Assembly: GCA_009911175.1 (NCBI GenBank)
Contig: QXWX01000046.1
Location: forward strand, 1-52,881
Direction of reading: 5' to 3'
Origin: Lachnospiraceae bacterium
Lineage (GTDB): Bacteria > Bacillota_A > Clostridia > Lachnospirales > Lachnospiraceae
DNA: 52,881 nt
Below, piece after piece: positions 9,857-16,693 of this stretch (position 1 is its first letter; every line of letters begins with the position of its first letter). The notes under the pieces were generated by a model. That model was not told where the DNA came from and did no database searches. It saw nothing but the letters and a program-made list of their open reading frames with translations. A program made the translations under genes and the position numbers.

Positions 9857-10981
9857 ATGAATATACAATTAAAAATAAAAACAATCCTCATAGTCTTCGG
9901 CACCCGCCCCGAAGCCATTAAAATGTGCCCTCTCGTAAAGGAACTTCAATCCCGCCCTTCTCTCCATACAGTCGTAGCCGTCACCGGCCAGCACAGAACC
10001 ATGTTGGACCAAGTACTGGAGACTTTCAACATCACCCCCGACTACGACCTTTCCATCATGAAGGACAAACAAACCCTTTACGATATCACAACCTCTGTCC
10101 TGAACGGCATGAAAAAAATCCTCGAAACCGTCCATCCAGACGTTGTCCTCGTCCACGGAGACACATCCACTACATTTGCCACCGCACTTGCCGCCTTTTA
10201 TCAACAGATCCCCGTCGGACATGTGGAAGCAGGTCTCAGGACATATAACATTTATAGCCCATATCCGGAAGAATTTAATAGAGAAGCCGTAGGGATAGTT
10301 TCCGACTTCAATTTTGCCCCCACAGAGATATCTAAACAAAATCTCATCCGTGAGGGAAAGAAGCCGGAAACTATTTTTGTTACAGGCAACACTGCCATTG
10401 ACGCCTTGAAAACAACCGTGCGGACAGACTACACACATCCGGAGCTGACCTGGACACAGGACAGCCGTCTTATCCTGATCACAGCGCATCGGCGCGAAAA
10501 TCTTGGTGAACCGATGTATCATATGTTCCGGGCAATCAAGCGTGTGTTGGATGAACATGATGATGTCAAAGCGATTTATCCGATCCATTTGAATCCCGTG
10601 GTCAGAGCCACAGCTGCGGAAGTATTCGGCGATGATGACCGGATCAGGCTGATCGAACCTCTGGATGTCCTGGATTTTCATAATTTCCTGAGCCGTTCCT
10701 ATTTGATTCTGACGGATTCCGGCGGCATTCAGGAGGAGGCTCCGTCCCTTGGAAAACCGGTTCTTGTCATGCGCGATACAACGGAAAGGCCGGAAGGGAT
10801 TGAAGCCGGTACATTAAAACTCGTTGGTACGGATGAAGAGGTGATCTACTCTTCCTTTACAGAATTGTTGAATGACCGTACAGCTTACAATGCAATGGCA
10901 CATGCTTCGAATCCATATGGTGATGGTATGGCTTGTCAAAGGATAGCGGATATATTGGAATTGGGGTATACGGAACATTAA
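9857..10981 (+). CDS. wecB: UDP-N-acetylglucosamine 2-epimerase (non-hydrolysing)
   Basis: A 374-aa cytoplasmic enzyme that interconverts UDP-GlcNAc and UDP-ManNAc. Landmarks are VFGTRPEAIKMCPL near the N-terminus, HGDTSTTFA at about residues 95-103, HVEAGLRT, the TAHRREN motif at about residue 207 and LTDSGGIQEEAPSLGKPVLVMRDTTERPEG near the C-terminus. A GGAG ribosome site precedes ATG 9857. The first ten codons look like the AT-rich cluster upstream; thereafter the gene is clearly richer in G+C. It would supply ManNAc for the polysaccharide, or for wall teichoic acid linkage units as MnaA does. No WecC dehydrogenase is present in the window. Confidence 0.93.
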   Translation: MNIQLKIKTILIVFGTRPEAIKMCPLVKELQSRPSLHTVVAVTGQHRTMLDQVLETFNITPDYDLSIMKDKQTLYDITTSVLNGMKKILETVHPDVVLVHGDTSTTFATALAAFYQQIPVGHVEAGLRTYNIYSPYPEEFNREAVGIVSDFNFAPTEISKQNLIREGKKPETIFVTGNTAIDALKTTVRTDYTHPELTWTQDSRLILITAHRRENLGEPMYHMFRAIKRVLDEHDDVKAIYPIHLNPVVRATAAEVFGDDDRIRLIEPLDVLDFHNFLSRSYLILTDSGGIQEEAPSLGKPVLVMRDTTERPEGIEAGTLKLVGTDEEVIYSSFTELLNDRTAYNAMAHASNPYGDGMACQRIADILELGYTEH

Positions 10982-11100
10982 AATGGATCATATGGGATGA
11001 ATAGTAGCATACAAGGAGCTGCATATCCCCCATCTTCAATCTGTTCCATTGCTTCTTTACAAGCCATATCAAAAGTAAGTGCCTCAAAAGATGGCGTAGT
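10981..11100 (-). pseudogene. C-terminal scrap of a DUF1703 / PD-(D/E)XK-type protein
   Basis: On the minus strand an open stretch encodes FEALTFDMACKEAMEQIEDG, which resembles the C-terminal nuclease-like region of AAA-ATPase-like/DUF1703 proteins, where an ALEQI-x-x-x-x-Y segment is typical. There is no start and no full domain. Two further pieces of such a gene lie at 13,934-14,107 and 16,735-16,838, so this may be a third piece of the same disrupted gene or another family member. Short match, moderate to low certainty. Confidence 0.4.
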
Positions 11101-11119
11101 GTAATTATCGCTTTAACCT

Positions 11120-11144
11120 GTTATACTTGTGTACATAGTATAAC
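11120..11144. repeat. 8-bp perfect inverted repeat before the IS66-like gene
   Basis: GTTATACT (11120-11127) and AGTATAAC (11137-11144) are separated by nine bases, about 18 bases before the GTG of the IS66-like ORF. It could be an element end, an operator or a promoter palindrome. Confidence 0.45.
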
Positions 11145-11161
11145 GAAGGAGTGGTAGCCTG

Positions 11162-11413
11162 GTGAGCAAAGTAAATCAGGAGCCAGCCGTTGCCTTCGCA
11201 GAGGTCTCACACTCTGTGAAATCTTCTGGTTCACTGCATTCATCCCCAGCCTTTGACGGAAGATTTCCAGACAGAGTCCCTGCTAAAAGTGCTCCGGGTG
11301 AAGTGAAGCGGATCTCTTTCCAACAGATAGAATGGCTTCTGCAAGGGCTAAAGATTGAGCAGGAAAAAGCGCATCATCCAGTAAAAAGAACCTTAGAGAA
11401 ATCCTGTTTTTAA
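11162..11413 (+). pseudogene. IS66-type accessory protein fragment (TnpB-like C-terminus)
   Basis: An 83-aa frame starts at GTG 11162 after a GAAGGAG ribosome site. The C-terminal half (ISFQQIEWLLQGLKIEQEKAH) resembles the end of IS66 TnpB, where an F/I-x-WLL-x-GL-x-IEQ-KAH pattern is typical. The N-terminal half does not match TnpB as I know it, and the total length is below the usual 110-120 aa, so an internal deletion joining two IS66 reading frames is likely. A transposase (TnpC) tail at 12,163 supports an IS66 origin. Not expected to be functional. Confidence 0.5.
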
Positions 11414-11686
11414 GAGTGGGAATTGTGACGGTAAACCTCATTTTAATCCATATGAAGCTGATATTTCCTCTTGTATTCCCTTGCAGCCATGTGCTACAAT
11501 AATAAAACGCAAATTTTCTAAAGTTTCTTATACCGGATCGTTTGTTTCCGGTATATCTTAAAACGAGACATTTCTGCATAGGGGCCTCAGCGTCCAGCCT
11601 TTCAGAAAATTCGTGCTTTTAACCCACATAAGCAGGATCTTTTTCTGACAGGGCAATGGAAAATCTCCTGACAACAACAGAATAAG
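11414..11686. other. Gene-free stretch between IS66 and Rpn remnants
   Basis: I see no supported gene here. It contains no start with a ribosome site in a long frame on either strand. The context suggests decayed insertion-sequence DNA. Confidence 0.5.
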
Positions 11687-11965
11687 GAGGATTCCTTAAA
11701 GAAGGCGATCAATGAATGCATCGCCAACGGGATCTTGGCAGATTATCTGAAGCGGAAAGGCAGTGAGGTGATAAATATGTTGATTGCGGAATATGATTAT
11801 GAAGAGGACATTAGGGCAAACCGGGAGGAAGCCCGGGAAGAGGCGATTGAAAAATACAGTAGGCTGATTCTCCGTCTGACCGGAGAAGGAAAAAATGATA
11901 TGATCATTCAAATCGCGGAGGATAACGCATTGCGTGAAAGGTTATATCAGGAATACCATTTATAA
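11687..11965 (+). pseudogene. C-terminal remnant of a Rpn-family nuclease/transposase-like protein
   Basis: The frame reads KKAINECIANGILADYLKRK, then SEVINMLIAEYDYEEDIRAN and a charged EEAREEA helix. This is the characteristic tail of Rpn-family (PD-(D/E)XK) recombination-promoting nucleases common in Clostridia. The nuclease domain is missing; upstream of 11,687 the frame closes at a TAA. A TTG at 11,735 could start a 76-aa product, but there is no good ribosome site. Length is about a quarter of a full protein, so I call it a remnant. Confidence 0.65.
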
Positions 11966-12058
11966 CATTTGGCACACGACACATCCTGTACTCATAAAAT
12001 AGCGGAGTATGGGATGGATGTGCTTTTTGATTATGGAATCATTTTTCAGATACAAGGC

Positions 12059-12119
12059 AGATTTTCAACGGCGTAGCGGTGGCCGCGGCTAGAAAATCTA
12101 ACACGGTAGCTGGAAAATC
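12059..12119. repeat. Inverted and direct repeats of AGATTTTC
   Basis: AGATTTTC at 12059-12066 is the reverse complement of GAAAATCT at 12092-12099, enclosing a GC-rich CGGCGTAGCGGTGGCCGCGG core. A further copy, GGAAAATC, follows at 12112-12119. It may be a small nonautonomous element end or a decayed recombination site; no function can be assigned. Confidence 0.4.
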
Positions 12120-12162
12120 AGGCAAGTGATATGGTTAGTTATTTATTATTTGTTGTACTAGG

Positions 12163-12326
12163 CACTGGGATATTCCAAAAACCAGAAGGAATATCTGGAA
12201 ACATTTCCGGAAAACGGGCGTCTGCCGATCTCTATCAATTTATGTGAAGCAAATATTAAGCAGCTCGCCGCAGCAAGGCGGACATGGCCAGAGTCACTGC
12301 CCGAGAAATGCCGGTCAGGGCAATAA
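12163..12326 (+). mobile_element. IS66 transposase (TnpC) C-terminal fragment
   Basis: The frame encodes NQKEYLETFPENGRLPISIN, then LCEANIKQLAAARRTW. This matches the conserved IS66 TnpC tail, in which a DGRLEISNN-x-x-E-x-x-IKPF-x-x-x-R-x-x-W pattern includes the catalytic glutamate. The N-terminal catalytic part is absent and the match decays after ARRTW. Together with the TnpB-like piece at 11,162 it marks an old IS66 insertion on the plus strand that has been cut down from about 2.5 kb to scraps. Confidence 0.65.
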
Positions 12327-12339
12327 TGGGAGGATATCT

Positions 12340-12412
12340 TCTTTCCTTTTCCGAACACCAGCTGCTCTATGTTTTTTTCTGAACCATGGTATATCGTAAT
12401 TCGTTTATCCAT
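12340..12412 (-). pseudogene. N-terminal scrap of a DUF3990-type protein
   Basis: The minus-strand start at 12,412 encodes MDKRITIYHGSEKNIEQLVF followed by GKGKK, which matches the beginning of DUF3990 proteins (ITIYHGS with a following FG-x-GK segment, often partnered with DUF3791). The match ends abruptly near 12,340, where it meets the IS66 scrap on the opposite strand. This suggests that the insertion or a later deletion truncated the gene. Confidence 0.5.
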
Positions 12413-12420
12413 TTTCCGCT

Positions 12421-12966
12421 TTATAAGAATTCCGCAACATGAATCACCAAACCCGAATAAATACATACGGAAATGTCTTCATTAAAATGGTATTGCCCGG
12501 TTTTTTCTTCATGTTCAAAATCATAAACGTTTACCGTATGCGTCATAGGATTCACAATCCAATATTCTCGGACACCGGCGGTACGGTATTTAAAAAGCTT
12601 AATGCCATAATCCATCTTCTGGGTGGTGGGGGAGACAATCTCAATAATCCAGTCTGGCGCCCCGCAGCAGCCTTTATTGTCGATTTTATTTTTATCGCAA
12701 ATCACAGAAATATCAGGTTCCACCCAGGTTCTGTCATCTGCGTTTAAATTTACAGCAAAAGGCGCGGGAATAACTTCACATATTCCCTTTTTAGATTTCA
12801 CATAATTGAGAATGGTATATTGAAGTTCGCTCAATAATTTTTGATGAATAAAATCTGGCGGAGCCATAGCATACAGCTGACCGTCGATCAGCTCTGCGCG
12901 CTGGCCGTCCGGAAGGCTCCAGTAATCATCGGATGAATAAATCTGTTGTTTTTTGGGGAATGGCAT
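12421..12966 (-). CDS. Uma2-family (DUF820) putative restriction-like endonuclease
   Basis: A 181-aa protein of the Uma2/DUF820 family, a PD-(D/E)XK-fold group. Visible landmarks are the N-terminal YSSDDYWSLPDGQRAELIDG (the conserved E-L-I-DG), WVEPDISVIC at about residues 80-89 (the PD of the fold) and WIIEIVSPTTQKMDYGIKLF with the following Y-x-x-x-GV-x-EYWIV. The catalytic pattern appears intact and the length is normal. An AAAGGA ribosome site lies upstream of ATG 12,966. Function in cells is not established for the family, which is amplified in cyanobacteria and Clostridia. It is surrounded by remnants but looks complete itself. Confidence 0.85.
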   Translation of the reverse strand: MPFPKKQQIYSSDDYWSLPDGQRAELIDGQLYAMAPPDFIHQKLLSELQYTILNYVKSKKGICEVIPAPFAVNLNADDRTWVEPDISVICDKNKIDNKGCCGAPDWIIEIVSPTTQKMDYGIKLFKYRTAGVREYWIVNPMTHTVNVYDFEHEEKTGQYHFNEDISVCIYSGLVIHVAEFL

Positions 12967-13010
12967 ATGGTCACGTCCTTTCGTTTTTGAAATATTTCCA
13001 AATGCGCATC

Positions 13011-13808
13011 TTATACGTCATTATACAAATCACCATGGAACAGCTTATCAATAGAGGCCATGACTTTTTTTCGCGAGACTTCATTTGCGGCCTCATTTGC
13101 CGCCCTGGTTCCGACCAGTCTCAAAGGCGCTTTCATTCCTATATCTGTAAAGATACCACAGGCATAATCGTAACCATAGCCGCTTTGTTCACCTGGAAAA
13201 CTCTCGAGCATATGGATGCCATCAATAAACGTTTTCCCAAAAAACACACAATAATCCAAATCCCAGAAAAATAAATTACTATCCTCATCTTCTTTCAAAA
13301 GCATTTCATGGAAGCGAACTACCTTTTGCGCCATTCTTTTTGCTTTGGGAAATTTATATCCAAATCGCTCTACTAGTTCCACAATTACATCCTTTTCTCT
13401 TTCTTTTTCTAAAAATGGATAGCTTACATCTAACTTTATGCTTTTTCTAAAATCAATATCATCCCGCACAAAGCTAATAGCAACTGCAAATAACACTTCT
13501 TCAAATACGTCAAAGGTGTAATCCTTTTCCGGATCTTCCATCTTCTGGATCATACGTTTCACTTTATGCCTTATAAATTGTATCCCTGCTTTTGTGTCAT
13601 CCTTCATATCCACAAAAGAGGAAAAACCCTGAAAGAAATGCGGCGGAAAGTGAGCACACAGTATTCCCAGAATATCCGTTTCGTCCAGACTTTCTGGCTT
13701 ATAGGTAAAACGCAGACCCTCTGCGACCGTATGGCCGGCGGTCTTGCAGAGATAAATCCAATCAGCTTTCCGGGAGATATCCTCATCAAAACATACTAGT
13801 CTGAACAT
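13011..13808 (-). CDS. Hypothetical protein (265 aa), unrecognised
   Basis: I do not recognise this family. The protein is soluble in appearance, charged, with no signal peptide or membrane helix. It is rich in acidic and aromatic residues. Notable stretches are FVRDDIDFRK (about residue 114), FFWDLDYCVFFGKTFIDG (about residues 182-199) and a C-terminal basic helix with the repeated ANEAANEVSRKK. An AGAGAGG ribosome site lies about a dozen bases before ATG 13,808. It lies 44 bases upstream of the Uma2 gene on the same strand, so the two might be cotranscribed. The conserved-looking coding frame and start signals make it likely real. Confidence 0.6.
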   Translation of the reverse strand: MFRLVCFDEDISRKADWIYLCKTAGHTVAEGLRFTYKPESLDETDILGILCAHFPPHFFQGFSSFVDMKDDTKAGIQFIRHKVKRMIQKMEDPEKDYTFDVFEEVLFAVAISFVRDDIDFRKSIKLDVSYPFLEKEREKDVIVELVERFGYKFPKAKRMAQKVVRFHEMLLKEDEDSNLFFWDLDYCVFFGKTFIDGIHMLESFPGEQSGYGYDYACGIFTDIGMKAPLRLVGTRAANEAANEVSRKKVMASIDKLFHGDLYNDV

Positions 13809-13933
13809 TGACTCAAAACCTCTCTTTTATACGTATTCTTCACATATTATGATACCACACGATTCATTCCTCTTGGTAAATATTATTATGCTTTTTACTC
13901 TATTTATAGCTGCAGGAAAAGACTCCTTTATTT

Positions 13934-14107
13934 TTAAGTCCACAATGATGAATCATCTACTCGCCGGGGCCTTGTAAATAAATTGACGCTGCCTCTGGTG
14001 TTTATCAAGTCGCGGATCAAACCGGTTTTGTCCACATAATAATAGTTTTCTATAATAAAATTCTGAAAGAATTCAATACCGATTGGAAGCTTCTTCTTCG
14101 TTTCCAT
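13934..14107 (-). pseudogene. N-terminal piece of an AAA-ATPase-like / DUF1703 protein
   Basis: From ATG 14,107 the frame encodes KKLPIGIEFFQNFIIENYYY, then VDKTGLIRDLI and VNLFTRPRR, the standard opening of AAA-ATPase-like proteins with a C-terminal DUF1703 nuclease domain. The match stops right after PRR at about 13,962, just before the Walker A GKS, and unrelated codons lead to a stop at 13,934. The continuation (VNLFTRPRRFGKSLNMDML) is found 2.8 kb away at 16,735-16,838, so the gene has been torn apart. Confidence 0.7.
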
Positions 14108-14159
14108 AGGAACAGCATCTTCCCTTCTATTTTCATATCATATCACAGAAAAAGTATCA

Positions 14160-14413
14160 TTACAATTGTTTACATTCAGTCGTAACCCGAAACATACTCC
14201 CTCTGCCTTCCGTACCCCTCACATCCAGCTCAACCCCCTGTATCTCCGCCAGCTTCGCCGCAACAGACAACCCCAGCCCGAAATACTCCTTCTGCCTGCG
14301 GGACTGATCCTGCCTGTAAAACCGGTCAAAAATTAACCGCTTCTCTCTATCCGGAATCCCAGGTCCATAGTCGATCACAGACACCTCAACATGGGGATGC
14401 AGATACTTTGCCC
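14160..14413 (-). pseudogene. Histidine kinase C-terminal fragment (ghost copy)
   Basis: The frame encodes the end of a HATPase domain: DYGPGIPDREKRLIFDRFYR, then a QDQSRRQKEYFGLGLSVAAK stretch with the G2 box GLGLS, ending FRVTTECKQL. It is strongly similar to residues near the end of the kinase at 16,843-18,348 (DHGPGIPD, FDRFYRQDPSRRQKEHFGLGLS). Upstream it is cut at 14,413 and joined to a plus-strand adaptor fragment. No start belongs to it. It is the remnant of a second kinase gene of the same type. Confidence 0.8.
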
Positions 14414-14672
14414 TGATGGTGACAGGAAGCGGGGGCTGGAAACTGAAAGGTTATGCGGACGCAAAAGACAAGGAAAAGTTAAAAGCCGGAGTGGAAGCAG
14501 AGATTCGTCTGGGGGCAGGAAAGAAGAAAACAGTGTGGATTGAGTTCATCGCCGCAGAGCGGGCGGCAGGTTCGGGAAACGGAGCAGGGGAAAGCGGTTC
14601 TTCTTCTCAGTCTCTTCAATTCTGCTGGTATGCCCGCCTGCCGGAGAACACTGCGGCGGAAAATGGAAATTG
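14414..14672 (+). pseudogene. HlyD-like adaptor fragment (ghost copy)
   Basis: The frame encodes VTGSGGWKLKGYADAKDKEK, then LKAGVEAEIRLGAGKKKTV and FCWYARLPENTAAENGN. It parallels residues about 328-414 of the adaptor at 23,567-25,090 almost codon for codon. It begins at the junction with the kinase fragment and ends where unrelated sequence brings a TGA at 14,671. The arrangement (kinase tail on minus, adaptor on plus) equals the intact locus with everything between deleted. Confidence 0.8.
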
Positions 14673-14866
14673 ATAAACACGAATATGGTGTAACCAAGCG
14701 AATAACACTTGTTTTTGTAATGCCGGAATACAGAAATATTGGCATTTTATAAAAAGGATTGATACAAATTCCCCAATAAGGAATATCTGGAGCAACAGAC
14801 TGGAATTTGCAGAAATCAAAAATGAAAAATACGTTGTTTCCAAGCTAAAATTTATATATAATATAA
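14673..14866. other. Gene-free AT-rich stretch before the toxin-antitoxin remnant
   Basis: No supported gene. It ends with an AT-rich run containing TATAAT at 14857-14862 that could be the -10 of a promoter for the antitoxin remnant. I see no matching -35 that I would defend. Confidence 0.4.
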
Positions 14867-14869
14867 GTG

Positions 14870-14897
14870 GGTTGGATGCTCCTTGGAGCATCCAACC
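14870..14897. repeat. 13-bp perfect palindrome near the antitoxin remnant
   Basis: GGTTGGATGCTCC (14870-14882) and GGAGCATCCAACC (14885-14897) form a perfect inverted repeat with a two-base centre, eight bases after a TATAAT box. There is no T run, so it is not a normal terminator. Position fits an operator for an autoregulated toxin-antitoxin pair, or an element end. Functional role is inference. Confidence 0.6.
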
Positions 14898-15101
14898 GCA
14901 CAGCTGGAAATTTTTCAAAAGTAGCCAGAGTAGTTGACGAACATGGAACGGTAGTTATTCTGAAAAATAATGTGTCCAGATATTTGGTCATTGATTTTAG
15001 TAAAGTGGAAAAAGAAAAAATTACCAGTAATGAAGATGCATTTTCAATATCTGAACGGTTAATAAAACAGAATACGGAAGCATACGAGGTTCTTGCAAAT
15101 G
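14898..15101 (+). pseudogene. Phd/YefM-like antitoxin remnant
   Basis: The frame encodes FSKVARVVDEHGTVVILKNN, then RYLVIDFSKVEKE and a helical C-terminus ending EAYEVLAN. This fits the Phd/YefM pattern: a DNA-binding N-terminal fold with V-x-I-x-KN, followed by a toxin-binding helix. The usual N-terminal beta strand and start are missing; the frame merges into the palindrome upstream. The normal stop overlapping the toxin start is also absent, as if one A of an AAAATGA were lost, so the frame reads on to 15,169. The downstream gene is a broken Doc toxin, which supports the identification. Confidence 0.55.
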
Positions 15102-15313
15102 AATATTTTAAGCAAAGAACAGGTGCTAAAGCTTCATGCAAGCTTAATAAAAGCCACTGGAGGAAGTGATGGTATTCATGATGAAGGAATGCTGGATTTG
15201 GCGTTAAATAATCCGTTTCCCAAAAGGAGTTAAGTGATGTGATTCTTGCACTGGCGTCTGGTGATATTGGTGAAAAAGAAATCTTACAATGGATTATTGA
15301 ACATCAACCATAA
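15099..15313 (+). pseudogene. Doc/Fic-type death-on-curing toxin, internally deleted
   Basis: ATG 15,099 begins NILSKEQVLKLHASLIKATG, then GGSDGIHDEGMLDLALNNPF, the standard N-terminus of Doc toxins. The frame stops at 15,233. Immediately after, in another frame, DVILALASGDIGEKEILQWI and IEHQP form the normal C-terminus, ending at 15,313. The middle, including the HPF-x-DGN-KR catalytic Fic motif, has been deleted, so the toxin cannot be active. Doc toxins phosphorylate EF-Tu. The start overlaps the antitoxin frame, as in intact phd-doc operons. Confidence 0.75.
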
Positions 15314-15424
15314 GCCTTCGACGTTTGAGAGCGAACAATTAACGTGTTGCAAAAACTTAAGGAAAGAATCAGGTATGAGTTTTAGCTTCAAAATCGGGAT
15401 TTATGAAATAGAAAGGGCTTGCTT

Positions 15425-15508
15425 ATGACAACGCTTATAGGCCTGTATATAATAGCTTTAGGAAGCTGCCTCGGCATTTGGTATAAAGCAAGAAAAAGCG
15501 ATAAATAA
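15425..15508 (+). CDS. 27-aa membrane micropeptide (candidate)
   Basis: A short frame from ATG 15,425 has AAAGGG at 15412-15417, seven bases upstream. It encodes one hydrophobic segment (LIGLYIIALGSCLGIWY) followed by a basic tail KARKSDK, a topology shared by type I toxin peptides and other small membrane proteins. I know no family match. It lies just downstream of the dead phd-doc pair. Too short for confident calling; the good ribosome site and clean membrane-helix/basic-tail layout are the support. Confidence 0.35.
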   Translation: MTTLIGLYIIALGSCLGIWYKARKSDK

Positions 15509-15565
15509 AATCCAATTGAATATATATCACAGGTTATTGAGGCGGAAATTCATTTAAACAGAATT

Positions 15566-15847
15566 ATGCCGCATACGGTCCAGGAGTGGCATTTCCATGA
15601 AAAAATCGACGAAAATATTTTGAACACTAAGGGAAAATTACTGTGTAAATATGTAGAGCGCAATGGAATTGAAAAATCCTGTTATGCGGTAAAAAATGAT
15701 ATTGTAAGGGCCTTTCACAGTATCCATACGTTTGAAAATGATACGGATGAAATAACAGAATTTGTCGTATTCAGATTTGTGCCGGACGGTACAGATAAGA
15801 GAGAGCTGATAAAGACGGATAAAAAAGTTGTGAAGTGTGAGGAATGA
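15566..15847 (+). CDS. Cupin-like small protein
   Basis: The 93-aa product has the look of a small beta-barrel cupin: MPHTVQEWHFHEKI with histidines at positions 3, 9 and 11, then a long beta-rich middle, AFHSIHTFEND with two more histidines at about residues 53-56, and FVVFRFVPDGTDKRELIKTD at the end. Similar proteins are common in Clostridia and have no settled function. The frame is open upstream to 15,509 and codes for plausible cupin sequence (IEAEIHLNRI) with no good start or ribosome site, so the 5' end may have been lost. It lies 22 bases before the methyltransferase gene. Confidence 0.5.
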   Translation: MPHTVQEWHFHEKIDENILNTKGKLLCKYVERNGIEKSCYAVKNDIVRAFHSIHTFENDTDEITEFVVFRFVPDGTDKRELIKTDKKVVKCEE

Positions 15848-15869
15848 TCATTGAAAAGGAGCAAGGCAT

Positions 15870-16583
15870 ATGAAAACGGATGACTATAAGGAATATATTT
15901 CGGCAGAAACTATGATGGGGCCAAACAGCGTAAGGATATTAGAAGAGCTGTTCCATAAATATCCGCTGCGGCTTCATCCGGATGATGTGGTCCTCGACCT
16001 GGGATGCGGGACGGGACTGACAAGTCTTATCATTGCGAAGGAGACCGGAGCGAGAGTTTTCGCAGATGATCTATGGGTAAGCGCGGAAGAAAATGGGAAA
16101 CGCTTTGCTGAATGGAGTGTTGGAGAGCAGATCACGCCTGTTTGTGAAGACGCGAATGATCTTCATTTTGAAAAAAAGCAGTTCCGTGCTCTGATCAGTA
16201 TTGACTCCTATCATTATTTTGCGGGAAGCAAGGGATTTTTTCAGGAAAAGCTTTTGCCGTTTTTGAAAGATAATGGAGTGGTTTTGATCGGGATTCCCGG
16301 TCTGAAAGATGAATATACAGGAAGAGCCGAAGAGTATCTTTTCAATTGGCTTGGAGATGAGAGTTATATGTTTAAAAGTCCAAAGCAATGGAAAGAACTC
16401 ATCGGCAGAAGCGATCGGATCGAGTCGGTGAAAACCTGGGAAATGGATTGCTTTCGCCAGGCGTGGGACGATTGGCTTGCGGCAGATAATAAATTTGCTC
16501 TCGGCGACAGGCAGCACTTTGAAACCATCATTAAACCATCATTAAACCATATACTTGTTTTGTGGGCATTTATATCGGGCTGA
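15870..16583 (+). CDS. SAM-dependent methyltransferase with frameshifted C-terminus
   Basis: A 237-aa class I methyltransferase with LDLGCGTG at residues 42-49 and FADDLW, followed by the SIDSYHYFAG loop characteristic of the cyclopropane/small-molecule group seen in Firmicutes. The start at 15,870 has AAAGGAG upstream. Near the end an 11-bp unit, ACCATCATTAA, is present twice in tandem (16524-16534 and 16535-16545). Without one copy the frame would continue KPYTCFVGIYIGLKKAL to a TGA at 16,595; with both, it ends SLNHILVLWAFISG at 16,583. The catalytic domain is intact, so activity may survive, but the last beta strand is changed. The cupin-like gene precedes it. Confidence 0.75.
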   Translation: MKTDDYKEYISAETMMGPNSVRILEELFHKYPLRLHPDDVVLDLGCGTGLTSLIIAKETGARVFADDLWVSAEENGKRFAEWSVGEQITPVCEDANDLHFEKKQFRALISIDSYHYFAGSKGFFQEKLLPFLKDNGVVLIGIPGLKDEYTGRAEEYLFNWLGDESYMFKSPKQWKELIGRSDRIESVKTWEMDCFRQAWDDWLAADNKFALGDRQHFETIIKPSLNHILVLWAFISG

Positions 16584-16585
16584 AA

Positions 16586-16633
16586 AAGGCATTGTGATGG
16601 GAACCGTTACTACTCACGGTGCCTTGCTTTTTT
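16586..16633 (+). terminator. Rho-independent terminator after the methyltransferase
   Basis: A 12-bp stem, AAGGCATTGTGA (16586-16597) with TCACGGTGCCTT (16614-16625) allowing two G-U pairs, is followed by a T run at 16628-16633. It contains the stop codon that the methyltransferase would use without its tandem duplication, which supports the ancestral gene end. Confidence 0.75.
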
Positions 16634-16693
16634 AACAGCATTTGGATCGGTACGACCGAGTACCGCACGGATAGATTCATAAGGAAATCCTTG
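16630..16693 (-). pseudogene. Tyrosine recombinase C-terminal scrap
   Basis: The minus strand encodes QGFPYESIRAVLGRTDPNAV followed by KK. It resembles the end of XerC/D-like integrases, where a G-x-P-x-x-x-I-x-x-x-LGH-x-D-x-x-x-T-x-x-Y block carries the second catalytic His and the Tyr. Here LGR replaces LGH and the tyrosine is lost at the junction with the terminator. Only about 22 residues remain, so the call is tentative. Confidence 0.35.

Noticed and set aside
9869..10681. Minus-strand open frame of 270 codons inside wecB
   Set aside because: Opposite a well-matched epimerase; composition reflects the wecB codons.
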